From Epiperipatus broadwayi (lineage: Eukaryota > Onychophora > Udeonychophora > Euonychophora > Peripatidae), in NCBI GenBank assembly GCA_028023455.1, contig JAQFVV010000013.1, positions 14,086,258 through 14,150,257 of the forward strand: a stretch of DNA of 64,000 nucleotides. The letters are read 5' to 3'. Below the pieces are notes generated by a model. The model was not told where the DNA came from. It made no database searches and saw only the letters and a list, made by a program, of their open reading frames with translations. The position numbers and the translations under genes were made by a program. Numbering within the stretch: position 1 is the stretch's first letter; each line of letters starts with the position of its first letter. This document shows, piece by piece, positions 25,601 through 38,497 of the stretch.

Positions 25601-26984
25601 TTCTACATACTTAGGAAGAAGTACCTACATGTAATTTAATAATGCATGGGAAGTTTTTTGATGTGTTAAGAGATTTCTGTCAATTGCATATTAGTTTGAT
25701 GATGATTCCTATATTATTAATCAACACAATGAAGGTAAGAAAACCAAAATGGCTTCTGTTTCACACTATTTATACTCAAAAAATTTTTTCAAGAAATTTA
25801 ATCTCATAAGTAAAAGTTACTGTAGGAATTTCCTACCTTTAAAACAAACTACAATTTCGAAAAAAGGAAATAAAATGTAGAACAAAGCTTAATTACAAAT
25901 TAAAAATAGATCATTTTAAGAGTAATTAATTCTGGTAACATAGTATAAATTTTACCTCTGATTTTCAATTTATCTTATGTAAAACCTTAATTTAATCCTG
26001 TAGTTTTTTTTTTTTACTAGGAATCTGTTAATAAAACCTTTTTAATTAAATATTTTTTATCTTAATAAAGGATTAAACTTGTGTAAAAGAAAACTTTATT
26101 ATTCATGTATTAAAAAAAAATAAAATAAAAGCATTTTGATAAAATCTAAAATAATTTTTTTTTATATTTAAACTGGTAAGAATGTTTTTTTTTTTAAATT
26201 TAAACCCAAATACAATTCTTTATATGTAACGTGTGTGTGTGCCTATAACTGTACAAAATTAGAATGTAAACTAATATGTTGTACAGCATTTACTTGGCTA
26301 TACTATTTACTAACATGTAATAAAATATTTTAAACTTAAATTAGTCTTTTTTTATTAAACCACCTAAATAAACTTGAAATGGATATTTCTATTATTGTAG
26401 GACAATAAATCAAATAACATATTTTTATTAGATTCATGAAATTTAAAGTACTAATATAATCAGCAGGACTATTCTGTCAAAGGCAACAGTCAGTAAAAAT
26501 TTTATATACTTATCTATGAGGATCTGATCTATAATTAAACATTGGATTAATAATCAAGTATTTATTTACAATAAAAATGTTATACAATAAATAATTTAAA
26601 GAATCTGACTTAGCTATTTATGAAATGAACTATTTTCTAATTATTTACTAAAAAATAATCAAATTAATATATATGAAGGGACCCACAGTGTAATGATTAG
26701 TGTAACTTTCTGTTATGTTTATGACTTGGAAAAAAATCTCATATTCCAAGTTTTAAGTAGGCATAATTTTTTTTTTCAAATACCTACGTCATAACTAATC
26801 ATGTTAACATCCAGTTATTGGTTATTAAATGAGTTATATGGAAAAGGATTTAAAAATGATAAAATCTAACCTAAACTTTTATTATCTGGAAGTTATTAAC
26901 CTTATGAATCATGACCTTTTTTTATTGTTTCTCTGAAGGATTGTGGAAAAGACCTTTGCTTCTTCTGTATATATATTATAAAGG
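22618..26984. other. First part of intron 1
   Basis: AT-rich intron. Segments near 23130-23870 and 26420-26670 share a diverged repeat (for example GGCAACAGTCARTAAAAATT and AAATAATCAAATTAATAT). Near 23606-23650 is a diverged piece of the TTAA-ended element described at 45.3 kb (CCTCACTGACAAAG...CCAGTCTGGG). Poly-A/T runs occur near 22725-22760. Confidence 0.5.
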
Positions 26985-28379
26985 ATATCTACCTTTTTTA
27001 TTATTTTTAAATTTTACAATAATAATTTATAAATAAATAAGCATTTATTTGATATAGCGTATGTTTACAATTGTATACATTCAAATATCAGCCTTTTAAG
27101 CTAATTGTGCATATGCTTTGCGAGTGTTAATAATAAATGAATACTTTCTCACCAATACAAGATATAGTATTTATGCAGGAATAAAAGGAATCCTCTTATT
27201 CCTACGACTCAAGTGCTTATATAGGAGCAAATCTGAAGTACTGGCAAGTAAAGCGTGAGGATGGAACTGTCACTTTAAATTACTATATACAATGTCTGAA
27301 TGAATGATGTTTAGTAAATTCTAGACAATTTCACCCACATCATTCATTCAGACATCGTATATAGTAATTTAAAGTGATGGTTCCATCCTCACGCTTTACT
27401 TGCCAGTACTTCAGATTTTGCTCATATATAAGCATTTGAGTCGTAGGAATAAGAGGATTCCTTTTATTCCTGCATAAAAATACTATATCTTGTATTGGTG
27501 AGAAAGTATTCATTTATTATTAACACTCACAAAGTGTATGCACAATTAGCTTAAAAGGCTGATATTTGAATAAATAATAATTTATAATAATTTATATAAA
27601 TTTGAAAACACCATTACACATGCAGAGAAGTTAATATGGTCAATATCTTACATATTTACCATATCAACAATCAGACCAAGATTGTCTATAAATACACAAA
27701 CCATGGTCACCTTTCAAGACTGTTACACTCACTCCATAACTGATAAAAGCAAAATACTTCTCCTGTGGATACTTTTATTTATACTGAAGATAAATCATTG
27801 GGGATCATCCAGACAATTTAACTAAAATACTCACAAAAGAAGACTTTAAATTCTCCAAGCTCAAATAAACAAGAAACTTTTCTAACTTAGGCTATCAGAC
27901 AATGCATATTTAAACACAAACAATATAATTAACAAATTTTATCTTAATCAAATGTGATATGGTGAGATACAGAGAGGGAGAATTTAGGCCAAATTAATAT
28001 ATTAAAACAACATATTTATATAGAAAAAAGCATTGTAATAATAATAAGAAAAAAATAAAATTAAATCAAATTAATTACAGAATTATTCAATAAAGCTAAG
28101 TATACTTTAACTAGGTAATAAGAATGTCATTTTTGTAATTTTATGAAAGTTTATTAAGAGAATGAAACATTATCTCTGTATAACATTTTATGTCTAGACT
28201 TTGAATTATTTTCTTATATTAACCTAAGTTTTTGTATAGTTTTACTGGAGTGATCATTCCTGTCTTCTTGATAGTTTAGAGTTCTTGGCTGGCATGCTTG
28301 AACAGGTTTCCTGGTTTCTTTTAATGGCTTGTGACTTCTTTTCCAAGGAAATATATATATATTTGTGGCCTTATTCAGT
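26985..28379. repeat. Left copy of a duplicated segment, carrying a hairpin insertion
   Basis: 27,588-28,379 matches 33,630-34,535 in direct orientation (AAAACACCATTACAC..., ...TTTTAATGGCTTGT). The match also continues upstream across the hairpin insertion into about 26,985-27,032. The pair flanks the two LTR-like units. It could be LTRs of a host element into which the units inserted, or a segmental duplication. Confidence 0.75.
27033..27587. mobile_element. Long hairpin (foldback) insertion with a 15-bp flanking repeat
   Basis: Arms 27079-27310 and 27337-27571 are near-perfect inverted copies of about 232 bp around a 26-nt loop. The insertion is bounded by an exact direct repeat AATAATAATTTATAA (27018-27032 and 27573-27587). 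The paralogous segment at 33,610-33,640 lacks it. About 46 bp lie between the left direct repeat and the hairpin. No coding capacity. Confidence 0.8.
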
Positions 28380-28767
28380 ATATAAAATAAAAAAAATTTT
28401 TTGACTTACGTATCTGCCTATTTTATAAATTTTCTAGATTCAAATGCCTAGTGGCGCCTTGTAGTGCAGATTACGTTAAGTCTCTAACCCCGGATCATTA
28501 TAACTGTTTTTTATAACCACTGAAGGAATTGAAAGTGCATCTTTCAATCCCTTCACCTCCAACTCTCCGACTTAATACATTTCCGTCTTCTCTTCAATTT
28601 TCTTGACTCACTAAACATTTTATTTCTCCATGTTGGGCACCAGTTATAACGATCCGGGGTTAGAGACTTAACGTAATCTGCACTACAAGGCGCCACTAGG
28701 CATTTGAACCTAGAAAATTTATAAAGTAGGCAGATACGTAAGTCAAAAAAAAATTATTTTTTATCTT
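28380..28767. repeat. Inverted duplication of the LTR edge with a leader between
   Basis: 28380-28505 is an inverted copy of 28642-28767, the first about 125 bp of the adjacent LTR-like unit. The roughly 136 bp between them contains, on the minus strand, TGGTGCCCAACATGGAG (a primer-site-like sequence) and a GAAGGGATTGAAAG...CTTTCAAT palindrome. Confidence 0.8.
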
Positions 28768-30798
28768 ATATATTTTGATTCCAGTCGTTAGCCCATTATC
28801 ACTAGCTCAGTGGAACAGCAGAGATTTATATTTCATAAATTCTTATCTAAGAATAATTTTTAAAAAAAGAATAAAATAAGCCCCTGCCAGTAATTAACAT
28901 ACAAACATTTATTTATGCACTTATATATAAAATTTAACATTATTATTTTAGTATGTTTACTTTAACATTTAACATTATTTTTAACTTTTATTTTAGATTT
29001 TAATTTACATTTTAATTTTTATAAGTTTGCACAGATGGAGTTATAAAAAAAGTTTGTTTTATAAATGTTGAGTATAGATCGGTTACATAGATTACATGGT
29101 CAAAAACATTCCAAAGTAAACAAACTATCAAAATATAAAGTCATTGATGGAAATGCAGAGGGAAATTTATAAGAAACCCAATGGCATTCATCATAAGATG
29201 CCGCAAGACACCAATAAATTAAAAGACATCCGACATAAATGCATCTTAGATACTCACCGTAAGGTATCAGTATTTACCGAATGTCTATATATTTTGATCA
29301 AATATGAAAACCAAAAACATAATTAACTGGTAACGAACCCATGCAAGCGTCTATACCCAACTTAAATTTAATGCATTTTTATTTAGAGTGTCGAGTATGA
29401 ATAGACTACGTAGATTTGCATTTGAAAAGAAAATATTCTATCTTTATTTAACCTTAGGCCAAAAGTTCGCAGTCAAACCAACTTCAATCCATCTGATATA
29501 TCGATGTATTCAATGTGATACGACTATGACAGCACAAATAGATTAAGAGAAGAAATTGTCTTTCGTCAGATAGGAATACTACATCTATCTGATAATAAGA
29601 GCAATAAAAAAACTCCATAGGAAAAGACTGCGGTCATTTTGCTGACTTACGATCACATTCCATAGGCAAAAAGAAAGTGTGCGGCGTGAAAAGCGATTCT
29701 GTCGGTAGCGAATCTCATACTACATCTACTAATTATACCAATATATCCAATCCATTGACCTAATTCAACTACGAAACAAATAACCTAAGATTACCCTCCC
29801 CTAATATAACTTTACAAATCTATATAGCCATTCATGCCCGACTTAAGTTTAGCATTTATATAATTTAATTTATCGCAAAACAAAAATCATAAATAAAACT
29901 TAAAGAACAAAAATAAATAAATGGAAATGATTTTACAAAAAAGAAATACATCAAATAAAATTATAACTAATTAATAAATAATTTAGTTTTTTAAATATGG
30001 AAAGTTTTTAATTTAATGTTCATGAATTATCTAAAGTTCTTATGGTTTTAAAAAGTCCATAATTTGTAGTTGTTTGTAATTTTGAAGGGGAATTCCCATG
30101 CCATCCTGAAGATATTGGTATCCAGTTAGCCATTGTTTTTTATTTATCCAGAGGTCTTTTAGTTTAGCTGGTCCTTAATGTAGAAAAAACGATGTCATTT
30201 CTTTTTTTTTTTTTAACAAAACTGAAGGGATTGAAGAGTGCGTCTTTTCAATCCCTTCTCCTTCAACTCCACACTAACACATATAGTCACATCTCTCTTC
30301 AAATTAATTAAACCAAATCCCTTTTTATCTCCAAATTTTTTTTATACGTAACTTTAGGATCCAATGGACATTACATCATCGATGATGATGATCCCCCGCT
30401 GAGGTCCAATTTCCCGATGGATTTCCTTCATTGGCCATTAGTTTCTATTGTTTTCCTATCTGACCATTGCTTATACATTTATATTCTCAAGGCTACTTCA
30501 CATTTGACTAATTAAAACAATCATTTCCATTTTATGATTAATTACTGTGTTTTTCAAAATTAAAGATGTTTTCATCTCTAAATCTTTTTAAGTTTTTGCT
30601 TTTAAAATACTTTTTCTATTTTTAATAAAGTTTTATTTTAATAATTTTTTTTTCATCTGTGCGATTCTATATATATACGAGTTTAAGATGATTTTTTAAT
30701 TTTCAATTTTTAATTCTTAAAAAAGAAGTTTTATTTGCGAACTTTTATTTTTTCATGTTTAATAAAAAAATAATGTAACGTCGTATGTGCCCGTTACA
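28645..30798 (-). repeat. LTR-like unit 1, 2.15 kb
   Basis: It is a direct repeat of unit 2 along its length. Read on the minus strand it starts TGTAACGG and ends GGATCGTTATA (CGTTACA in unit 2), so the ends are TG...CA inverted repeats. Two bases after its minus-strand end comes TGGTGCCCAACATGG, where an LTR retroelement would have its primer site. No pol frame is attached. Short ORFs inside (for example 29144-29326) look like chance. Confidence 0.68.
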
Positions 30799-30810
30799 AT
30801 ATATATATAT

Positions 30811-33066
30811 TGTAACGATCCAGAGAAAGCGAGCTAACATAAACTGAACTACAGGGTGCCATCTAGGCATTTGAACCTAGAAAAATTTATAAAGTAGGCA
30901 GATACGTAAGTCCAAACAAAATTTTTATTTTTATTTTATATATTTTGATATCCGGACATTAGCCCATTGTCACTAGCTCAGTGGAACAGCAGAGATTTAT
31001 ATTTACAATAAATTCTTATCTAAGAATATTTAAAAAAAAAAATAAGCCACTGCCAGTAATTAACATACAAACATTTATTTACGCACATATATATAAAATT
31101 TAACATTATTATTTTAGCATGTTTACATTTTAAAATTTAATTTACATTTTTAACTTTGATTTTAATTTACATTTTAATTTTTATAAATTTACATTTTAAA
31201 TATTATAAGTTCGCACAGACAGATTTATAAAATGTGTTTTTAAAATGTTGAGTATAGATCGGTTACATAGATTACACGGTCAAAAACATTTCAAAATAAA
31301 CATAAATGATCAAAATACAAAATCATTGATACCGTCAATTGCATAGGGAGTTCAAGAAACCCACTGGTATTCATCATAAGATACCGCAGTGACACCAATA
31401 ACTTAAAAGACATCCGAATAAATACATTTTAGATACTCACCGTAAGGTATCATTATTTACCGAATGTCTATATATTTTGATCAAATATGAAAACCAAAAA
31501 CATAATTAACCGATAACGAATCCATGCAACTTTCATACCCAACTTAAATTTAATGCATTTTTATTTAGAGTGTCGAGTATGAATAGACTACATAGATTTG
31601 CATTTGAAAGAAAATATTCTATACTTATTTAACCTTAGGCCAAAAGTTCGCAGTTAAACCGGCTCCAATCCATCTGATACATTTATGTATTCAATGTAGC
31701 ATGAAAATACGACAACACAAAATACTATACTGTCAGGAATGTACATCTGAACAGTAAGTAGAGTTAGAGAAGACCTTGACTCTCTACCAACAGGAATGCT
31801 ACATCTGTTGGTGAGTAGAACAATAAACAAAAACTCCATAGGAATGGACTGCGGTCCTTTGCCGACTTACAAACCCATCCATAGGCAAATAGAAGGTGTG
31901 TGGCATATATATGCAATCCTGCCAGTAACGGATCTCATACTACATCTACTAATTACATGAATATATCCAATCCATTGACCCAATTTAATTACGAAACAAA
32001 TAACCTAAGATTACCCTCCCCTAATATAACTTTACAAATCTATATAGCCATTCACACCCGACTTAAGTTTAATATTTATATAGTTTCATTTATTGAAAAA
32101 CAGAAATCATAATAAAAACTTAAAAGAACAAAAAAGATAAATGGAAATGATTTTACAAAAGAAATACATCAAATAAAATTATACCTAATTCATAAATAAT
32201 TTAGTTTGGTCAGATAGGAATCTATTTCTATTTTTTTTTTTAAATACGGAACAAGTTTAGAAGTAAAGTTCTTATTGTTTAGAAATGTTCATTAATTATA
32301 TATATTTAAAGCTGAGAGTTCAAAAAGTTCTTACAATTTCAAAACGTTCCTTTTATCCATTGCTTGCCATTTGAACATGAATTCCCACACCATCCTAAAG
32401 AGATTGGTATTCTGTTGGCCGATTTATTTATTCATCCGGAGGTCTTTTACTTTGGCTGGTCCTCAATGTAGAAAATGATGTCATTTCTTTTTTTTAACAA
32501 AACTGAAGGGATTGAAGAGTGCGTCTTTTCAATCCCTTCTCCCACAACTCCTCACTAATACATATCACCACTCTTAATAATAACTAACTAATAATTTCCA
32601 AACTTTTCCTTTTATATTACCTTTAGGATCCAATGGACATTACGTCATTGTTGATGATGATTCTTCCATTGAGGTCTGATTTCCTGATGGATTTCTCTCT
32701 TTTTCTATTAGTTTCTATTGTTTTCCTACCTGACCATTGCTTATACATTTAAATGCCCAAAGGCTAGTTCACTTTGACTAATTAAAATAATCATTTCCAT
32801 TTCTGATTAATTAATGTGTTTTCCAAACTTAAAGATATTTTTATCTCTAAATCTTTTTGTTGAAAGATTTAGTTTTTCTATTTTTAATAAAGTTTTATTT
32901 TAATAATTTTTTTTTTTATCTGTGTGATTTTATATATATACAAGTTTAAGATGATTTTTTAATTTTCAATTTTTAATTTTTAAAAAAGAAATTTTTATTT
33001 GCGAACTTTTATTTTTTTCATGATTAATAATAAAAAAACAATGTAACGTCGTCTGTGCCGGTTACA
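30811..33066 (-). repeat. LTR-like unit 2, 2.26 kb
   Basis: This is the second copy, separated from unit 1 by 12 bp of ATATATATATAT, with similar AT repeats on its other side. Termini are TGTAACG and GGTTACA. It shares the internal palindrome GAAGGGATTGAAGAGTGCG...TTCAATCCCTTC (near 32503) with unit 1 (near 30219). It is best read as a solo LTR of the same family beside unit 1. Confidence 0.68.
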
Positions 33067-33612
33067 ATATATATATATGATAATAGTTACCTTGTTTTTT
33101 TTACTTATTTATTTTCACTAGTGCTTTCATTTTACTATCTCTTCTTTTGACTAATCTATTATATATTTTTAATTTCTTCTTTTTTTCATTTAATTGGTAT
33201 GTTCACCCGATCTCCCACACCATAGTTCTTCCTAACATTATCTGTCTGCTTATTTACGACTTCTACCACTGCTGTTTTTATACATCTATTTTTATAAATC
33301 TACTCACAATTATTTATTTATCTTAATCTTATCATAGCTTTTAACCACAATTTCATATGTATACTTTTTAAATTTCTTTAACAATAATAAAGTTATTATT
33401 TTACTGTTCTCTGATTTCTCCACCATTTCTCAACAAATTATTTAATTATTTCTTTTTTTTTTTACTTTTACTTTATCTGATAGCTGAGGTCATTTTAGAA
33501 TGGCAATTAGTCAATTGCACATTCATATACTCACATTCAATACCAATTAGAACAGAACATTCAGTCGCACACATTGGATGACATTTATAATGAATATCTT
33601 TTATTATTTTTG
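33067..33612. other. T-rich spacer with a possible short coding relic
   Basis: On the minus strand, about 33,190-33,290 reads TAVVEVVNKQTDNVRKNYGV followed by GDRVNIPIK and a stop, reminiscent of the end of DDE-integrase-derived proteins. It is too short to assign. Confidence 0.25.
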
Positions 33613-34535
33613 AATTTTACAATAATACTTTATATAAATATAAAAACACCATTACACAAACAGAGAAGTTAATATGCTCAATATCTTACATATTAACCAT
33701 ACCAATGGTCAGACTAAGACTGTCTTTAAATATACAAACTGAGGTCACCTTACAAGACTATTGAACTCACTCCACAACTGCTAAAAGCAAAATACTTCTC
33801 TTGTTGATACTTTTATTTATATTGGGGATTCCAACTTAACTGAAATAACAACACAAGAATATTTTAAACACCATATGATTGATATCACAACTAGCTCAAA
33901 TGAATAAGAAACTTACCTAACTTATAATATCAGACAATGCATATTTAAACACAAACAATATAAATGACATCTTGCATTGGTGGTCGAGAGGTCAGCGTGA
34001 CTGCCTTGCACTTGCAGGCAGTTGCCCGGGTTGCAGTTCGCATCCCAGCCGATGCTATGACACTTAAAAAAAAAAAAACAATATAAATGACAAATTTTAT
34101 CTTAATCAAATTTTATGTGGTGAGGTACAACGAGAGAGCATTTATATCAAATAACATATTAAAACATTTATTTACAAAAAAACATAATAATAATAAGCAT
34201 ATAAAAATAAAATTAAATCAAAGTAATTAGAGTTATTCAGTATAATTAAGTCTATTTTGACTAAGTTGTAAGAATTTATCATTTCTAATTTTACAAAAGT
34301 TTATTAAGGGAATGAAATCTTACCCTTGTATATCATTTTACATCCAGACTTTGAATTATTTTTTTATATTAATTCAGGATTCTGTATAATTTTACTGGGT
34401 GATTACCCCCATTTTCTTCATAGTTTATAGAGTTCATGGCTGGCATTTTTGAACAGGTTTTCCATTTTCTTTTAATGGCTTGTCACTTCTTTTCTAGGGC
34501 AATGTACATCTTCATGGCCTTGTTGAGTTGTAGTC
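33613..34535. repeat. Right copy of the duplicated segment
   Basis: Matches 27,588-28,379 in direct orientation. It differs by lacking the hairpin and by containing a SINE at 33,970-34,075. Confidence 0.78.
33970..34078 (+). mobile_element. tRNA-headed SINE, copy 1
   Basis: The roughly 105-bp body has an RNA polymerase III A box TGGTCGAGAGG (33981-33991) and B box AGTTCGCATCC (34035-34045), ending GATGCTATGACACTT plus poly(A). The A box resembles tRNA-Leu/Ser type. It is flanked by the exact 17-bp duplication AAACAATATAAATGACA (33953-33969 and 34076-34092). The uninterrupted equivalent at about 27,915-27,940 is an empty site. Confidence 0.9.
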
Positions 34536-35449
34536 TGTCTTAGCAAATGGCAGGTCAAGGATTTTTGTCACATTTCAGGCTATTAAATGCACAGACACTG
34601 GACATGAGGATCAAATAAAAACATTGTTAGGTCTAGCATGGCATTTTAATGTTAGACCATCTGCATAAATAGCTATACATTACTGAAGGATGAATTATAC
34701 ATTTTTGATGAAAGAGTTCACTAAATTCAGCAAATGGTAAGTCAACAGAAATTAATATAGCTAATAGCAGTTGAATCAATTTAACAGGATGAAAATCAAA
34801 AGAACAGTAGAATAACTAATGAAAATTTATAGCTTTTATATATACTCTTGAAAAATCATTGTCTAAGCACCCTCACATCATTAATCAGCTTCAATCGTTT
34901 TTTTCTAATTAGTTAAACGTTTTTTAAATTTTAATTACAACTTTTATCACAACATAATTCTTGCTATTTTAATCTTTGTTTAGATCATATTTTTCTCTAA
35001 TTAAATAATTTTAAACAATAATTCTGTTCAATTATTTACATTACAATTCTTTTGTTCTGTCTTGACAATTAATATTTTTAATTTAAATGATTTCACCAAG
35101 TTACTTGTAATTTTTACGTTATCTTTACACAATTAATTTTCTTTAATTTTCATTATACCTTATAACATTTTGGAATTTGTACTTTTATTTTAAAAAAAGA
35201 GAAGCCAATTTCCTTAAATAGCAAATTTAATTAAAATTCTTAAACTGCATTATACATTTATTATTCTCCTCTTCTACTTTTTTCTTTTACTTTAACTAGA
35301 GATTCAGATACAAAATTTTATTTTTCCTTTTGTTTACTTCCTAACCAAGTTTTGATTCATTTTAAACTCTTTATTCTATTTGTTAAACTAACAATCATTT
35401 TTCTTAATAATAATAAAAATAATACATTTTTTCCAGAATATCTCATGTA
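34536..35449. other. AT-rich intron sequence
   Basis: No gene or element recognised. Confidence 0.5.
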
Positions 35450-35900
35450 ACACATTTAAAAGCATAAGGGTCCACTTGTGTTTAAAGCCTATTCTTGAAT
35501 GACCCAATCCTTATTGACTATGCTTAAATCAGGATTTGATCTTATTATGTGCCTGATATTTTAATTGATAAATTATTTACAGCAGTTTGATTAATATATC
35601 ACAAGGAAGAGTAGGTTTTTCATTTTTAACTCCTTGCAACTTTGAATCATATTAATTTGAAAATATATAATAAAAAATAATATAATGATTTATATATATG
35701 TAATTTTGTAAAAGGAAATTCCTTTTCAACATGCATGTTCCTATCAATAAATTAAACTGGGGTGAAAATAATTTGTTAATTAAAATATCAATCTCATAAT
35801 AAAATCAAACCCTGATTTAAACATAGTCTAATAATTAATGGTTGGTTTATTTAAGCATATGCTCAAGCATAGGTGGACCATTTATGCTTTTCAAACACTT
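35450..35900. mobile_element. MITE-like element with about 120-bp terminal inverted repeats
   Basis: 35458-35580 and 35772-35891 are inverted copies (AAAAGCATAAGGGTCCAC... against ...GTGGACCATTTATGCTTTT) with about 190 bp between. No ORF. The target duplication is not clear, so the superfamily is unassigned. Confidence 0.7.
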
Positions 35901-36365
35901 ATTGATAGGAGAGGGCATGTTAATTTAATGTCAATTTAATATCAGTTTAATTTGTGATCATCAACATGTAATTAATAATATTGTAACAATGTTTTACATG
36001 AATTGCAATTAGATAATAGCAAGTACAATCCAGTCAAAATGTTGATATGATATTAGTATTAATTATATACCAATGAATAAGAAAAGTATATATCTTCTGC
36101 CATAAAAACCATTTTAATATAATTATTTTTAAAAAAAATGTAAAACAGTATCTATCAGTCTTCCATCCTCAATGTTAAAACATTTCTGTGTACATTAATA
36201 AGGAAATCCTGTTTAAAATCTCCAAAAGAATCCCATTGCTTGAAGATATTTAATAGGTCTACGGATACAAAAACTTTCTTCATAAAAATAAAGTACTAAC
36301 ATTTCAATAAAATCCTATCTATCACTTTCAAGATTTTAGTATCCTAAAGTATAATTATTTCTCAA

Positions 36366-36600
36366 CTAAAAATGAGGATGTCAGGTGGTGTACAATATTG
36401 CCTGCCCTGCAGCAAATTGCTATGCCTTATACTTTGGCCAGACCAGAGCCTCCTTGTCTACATGGCTGTCTCAACATGTATATTCTTATAACAAAGCACT
36501 AACAGACCCAATGTGTATCTCAGTTTTTGTCAGCTCAGCAGGGCATAATTGCTAGACAATGGACCGTGTGGTTGTTTGCAGAGAATGACTCAGCTTAAAA
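36366..36600 (+). pseudogene. Penelope-like GIY-YIG endonuclease relic (second lineage)
   Basis: The plus frame reads CQVVYNIACPAANCYALYFG followed by QTRASLSTWLSQH and later SSAGHNC before a TAG. VVYxIxC...C...YxGQT...LS..L..H is the GIY-YIG nuclease of PLEs, including the Cys pair usual between its two halves. After the stop a shifted frame gives RVVVCRE. No RT portion was seen upstream. It differs strongly from the PLE at 13.6-16.1 kb, so it is another family. Local base composition is less AT-rich than its surroundings. Confidence 0.72.
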
Positions 36601-38497
36601 AGAAAAATGATAAAGGCTTGCTTTATTACTAGAGACAATCACACCATCAACAGAAAAGACACATGCTATAATATATCCAAGAAATAGAATATATAAAATC
36701 ATTTGCATAAATTTGCATTGCAATTAACTAGTTTTGTTAGTTACAATATGGTTATGACAATGAGGACTCCGTCCCTTGAAAGTGCTCTGTACACACATAT
36801 ACATATTTATTTTGCATTACTTTGTATTATTTTAATATATAAATAATTTAGAAATTCAGCTTTGTGTGTGTGTGTGTGTCATTAATGCAATCATATTTAT
36901 AAATTAGTATTTATTGTTATAGAGCTCTCATACTAGCAGTATTCATTTTCAAAGTTTTTGAGTTATATTCAGGTATTAAGTACACAATTTTATACTTAAT
37001 GATATCTAATCGAAAAGTGACAATGTTTATACATAGCAAATAAAGAAAAGACCAATATCTGAAAACATTGAAAAAAAAAGTAAACAAAAAAATAACATTA
37101 CTAAAAATCAAGCTTTTATTATGAAATCACAGTCAAATCAAACATTTTAAAAATATATCATTTGTAAAGAAAACAACTAAAAGTTAAAGATTTCCTAAAA
37201 AATTTAAAAAAATTAAACTACTATTTTTGTGAAAGTCTTCTAAAAATACTAATATTAATGTCAAATGTTCTGTGTCTATCAGCAATCTTGTCATAAGTCC
37301 ATTAGAAAATAGTATATTATATGTAAGTAGGCACTATCACAGGTATAAACAGGAATTCCAGTACTTTCAGTGAACTTGAAAAGAAAGAATGCAACATTAT
37401 GCACTCTAATAAAACTGATTGATGGAAGTTCTTAAAGTTTTATATGTATGGATTCAAAGATATTTTTACTTTTGGGAGCTTTTAAAAGACTGTGAAATGT
37501 ACCTTTACAGTCACATTTAAAATAAGAGAGAATTATTATCTGCTTATAATCATGTCAATTATCAATCAACTTTTTGTGAAATATCATATAAGTAGATGAT
37601 AAATTACATTCTAAGAGTCTGATTTTATGGAGTGGCAAATATGCTTTATCTATTTTCTGTGGTGAGACTCATTACATTTTTAGACCAACAAATTTTAGAC
37701 AACATAAAGAAAGATAAAATAATATAACAAAAATAATAATTGATTGTTTGTTGTTCAGGAGTTCATAAGAAGTGTAAGAACTAGAAGCTGTAGCCATGAT
37801 TAATGAACCCTGAGCTCCAAGTCTATTATTCTATCACTGCATTAAATTACATGATCAAAATTATCAAATCATTTCCCTTGCTCAGGAATTTACATGAAAA
37901 TTTAAATGAATTAAAGCATCAGAAATGACAGAACTGAATGGCAATAATGGGATTTTCAGCTCTTGAGTAAACCATATGGCATTAAGAAAGAATCAGTTCT
38001 GTGAACAGAAGATTTACTATAAACCTAAATATAGTTAAAAACTGTTTCTGAATATATTAATGCAGTTGTACTTACTAGATAGTAAGCTATAATTTATAAT
38101 CAACAATTTTGGACTCTTCTATATAAAAGAAATGTTACAATGAAAAAGAAAACAGGATCACATCTGCAAAGATACTTTCTAAACTTGAATTTAATTATTA
38201 AAACAATTACATTATTTTATTCATAATCCATATATTGTTATTTCAAGTCAAATGTATTAAGATTTTTTTGTTTTTAATAAAATGAAATAATTGACTTGGG
38301 AATGGTGAGATGTGCTTGTCACGCATAAACATATAAGCACTTGCTTATTTGTGCTAATTGGATTGTGTTTTATCTTCACGCAATTTTTAATCTATATTAG
38401 AAACTTCTTTATTAGTTAACAATTTGTGTTCAAATGTGAATTTACATATTTTTGTTTTATTTATATAATTGTTTTTAAAACAATATATTTATTTCAG
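36601..38497. other. AT-rich end of intron 1
   Basis: Contains a (GT)n run at about 36864-36879. No gene recognised. Confidence 0.5.

Noticed and set aside
33981-34045. A functional tRNA gene
   Set aside because: A and B boxes are present, but no acceptor stem or complete cloverleaf forms, and the copy has a poly(A) tail and target duplication, so it is a SINE.
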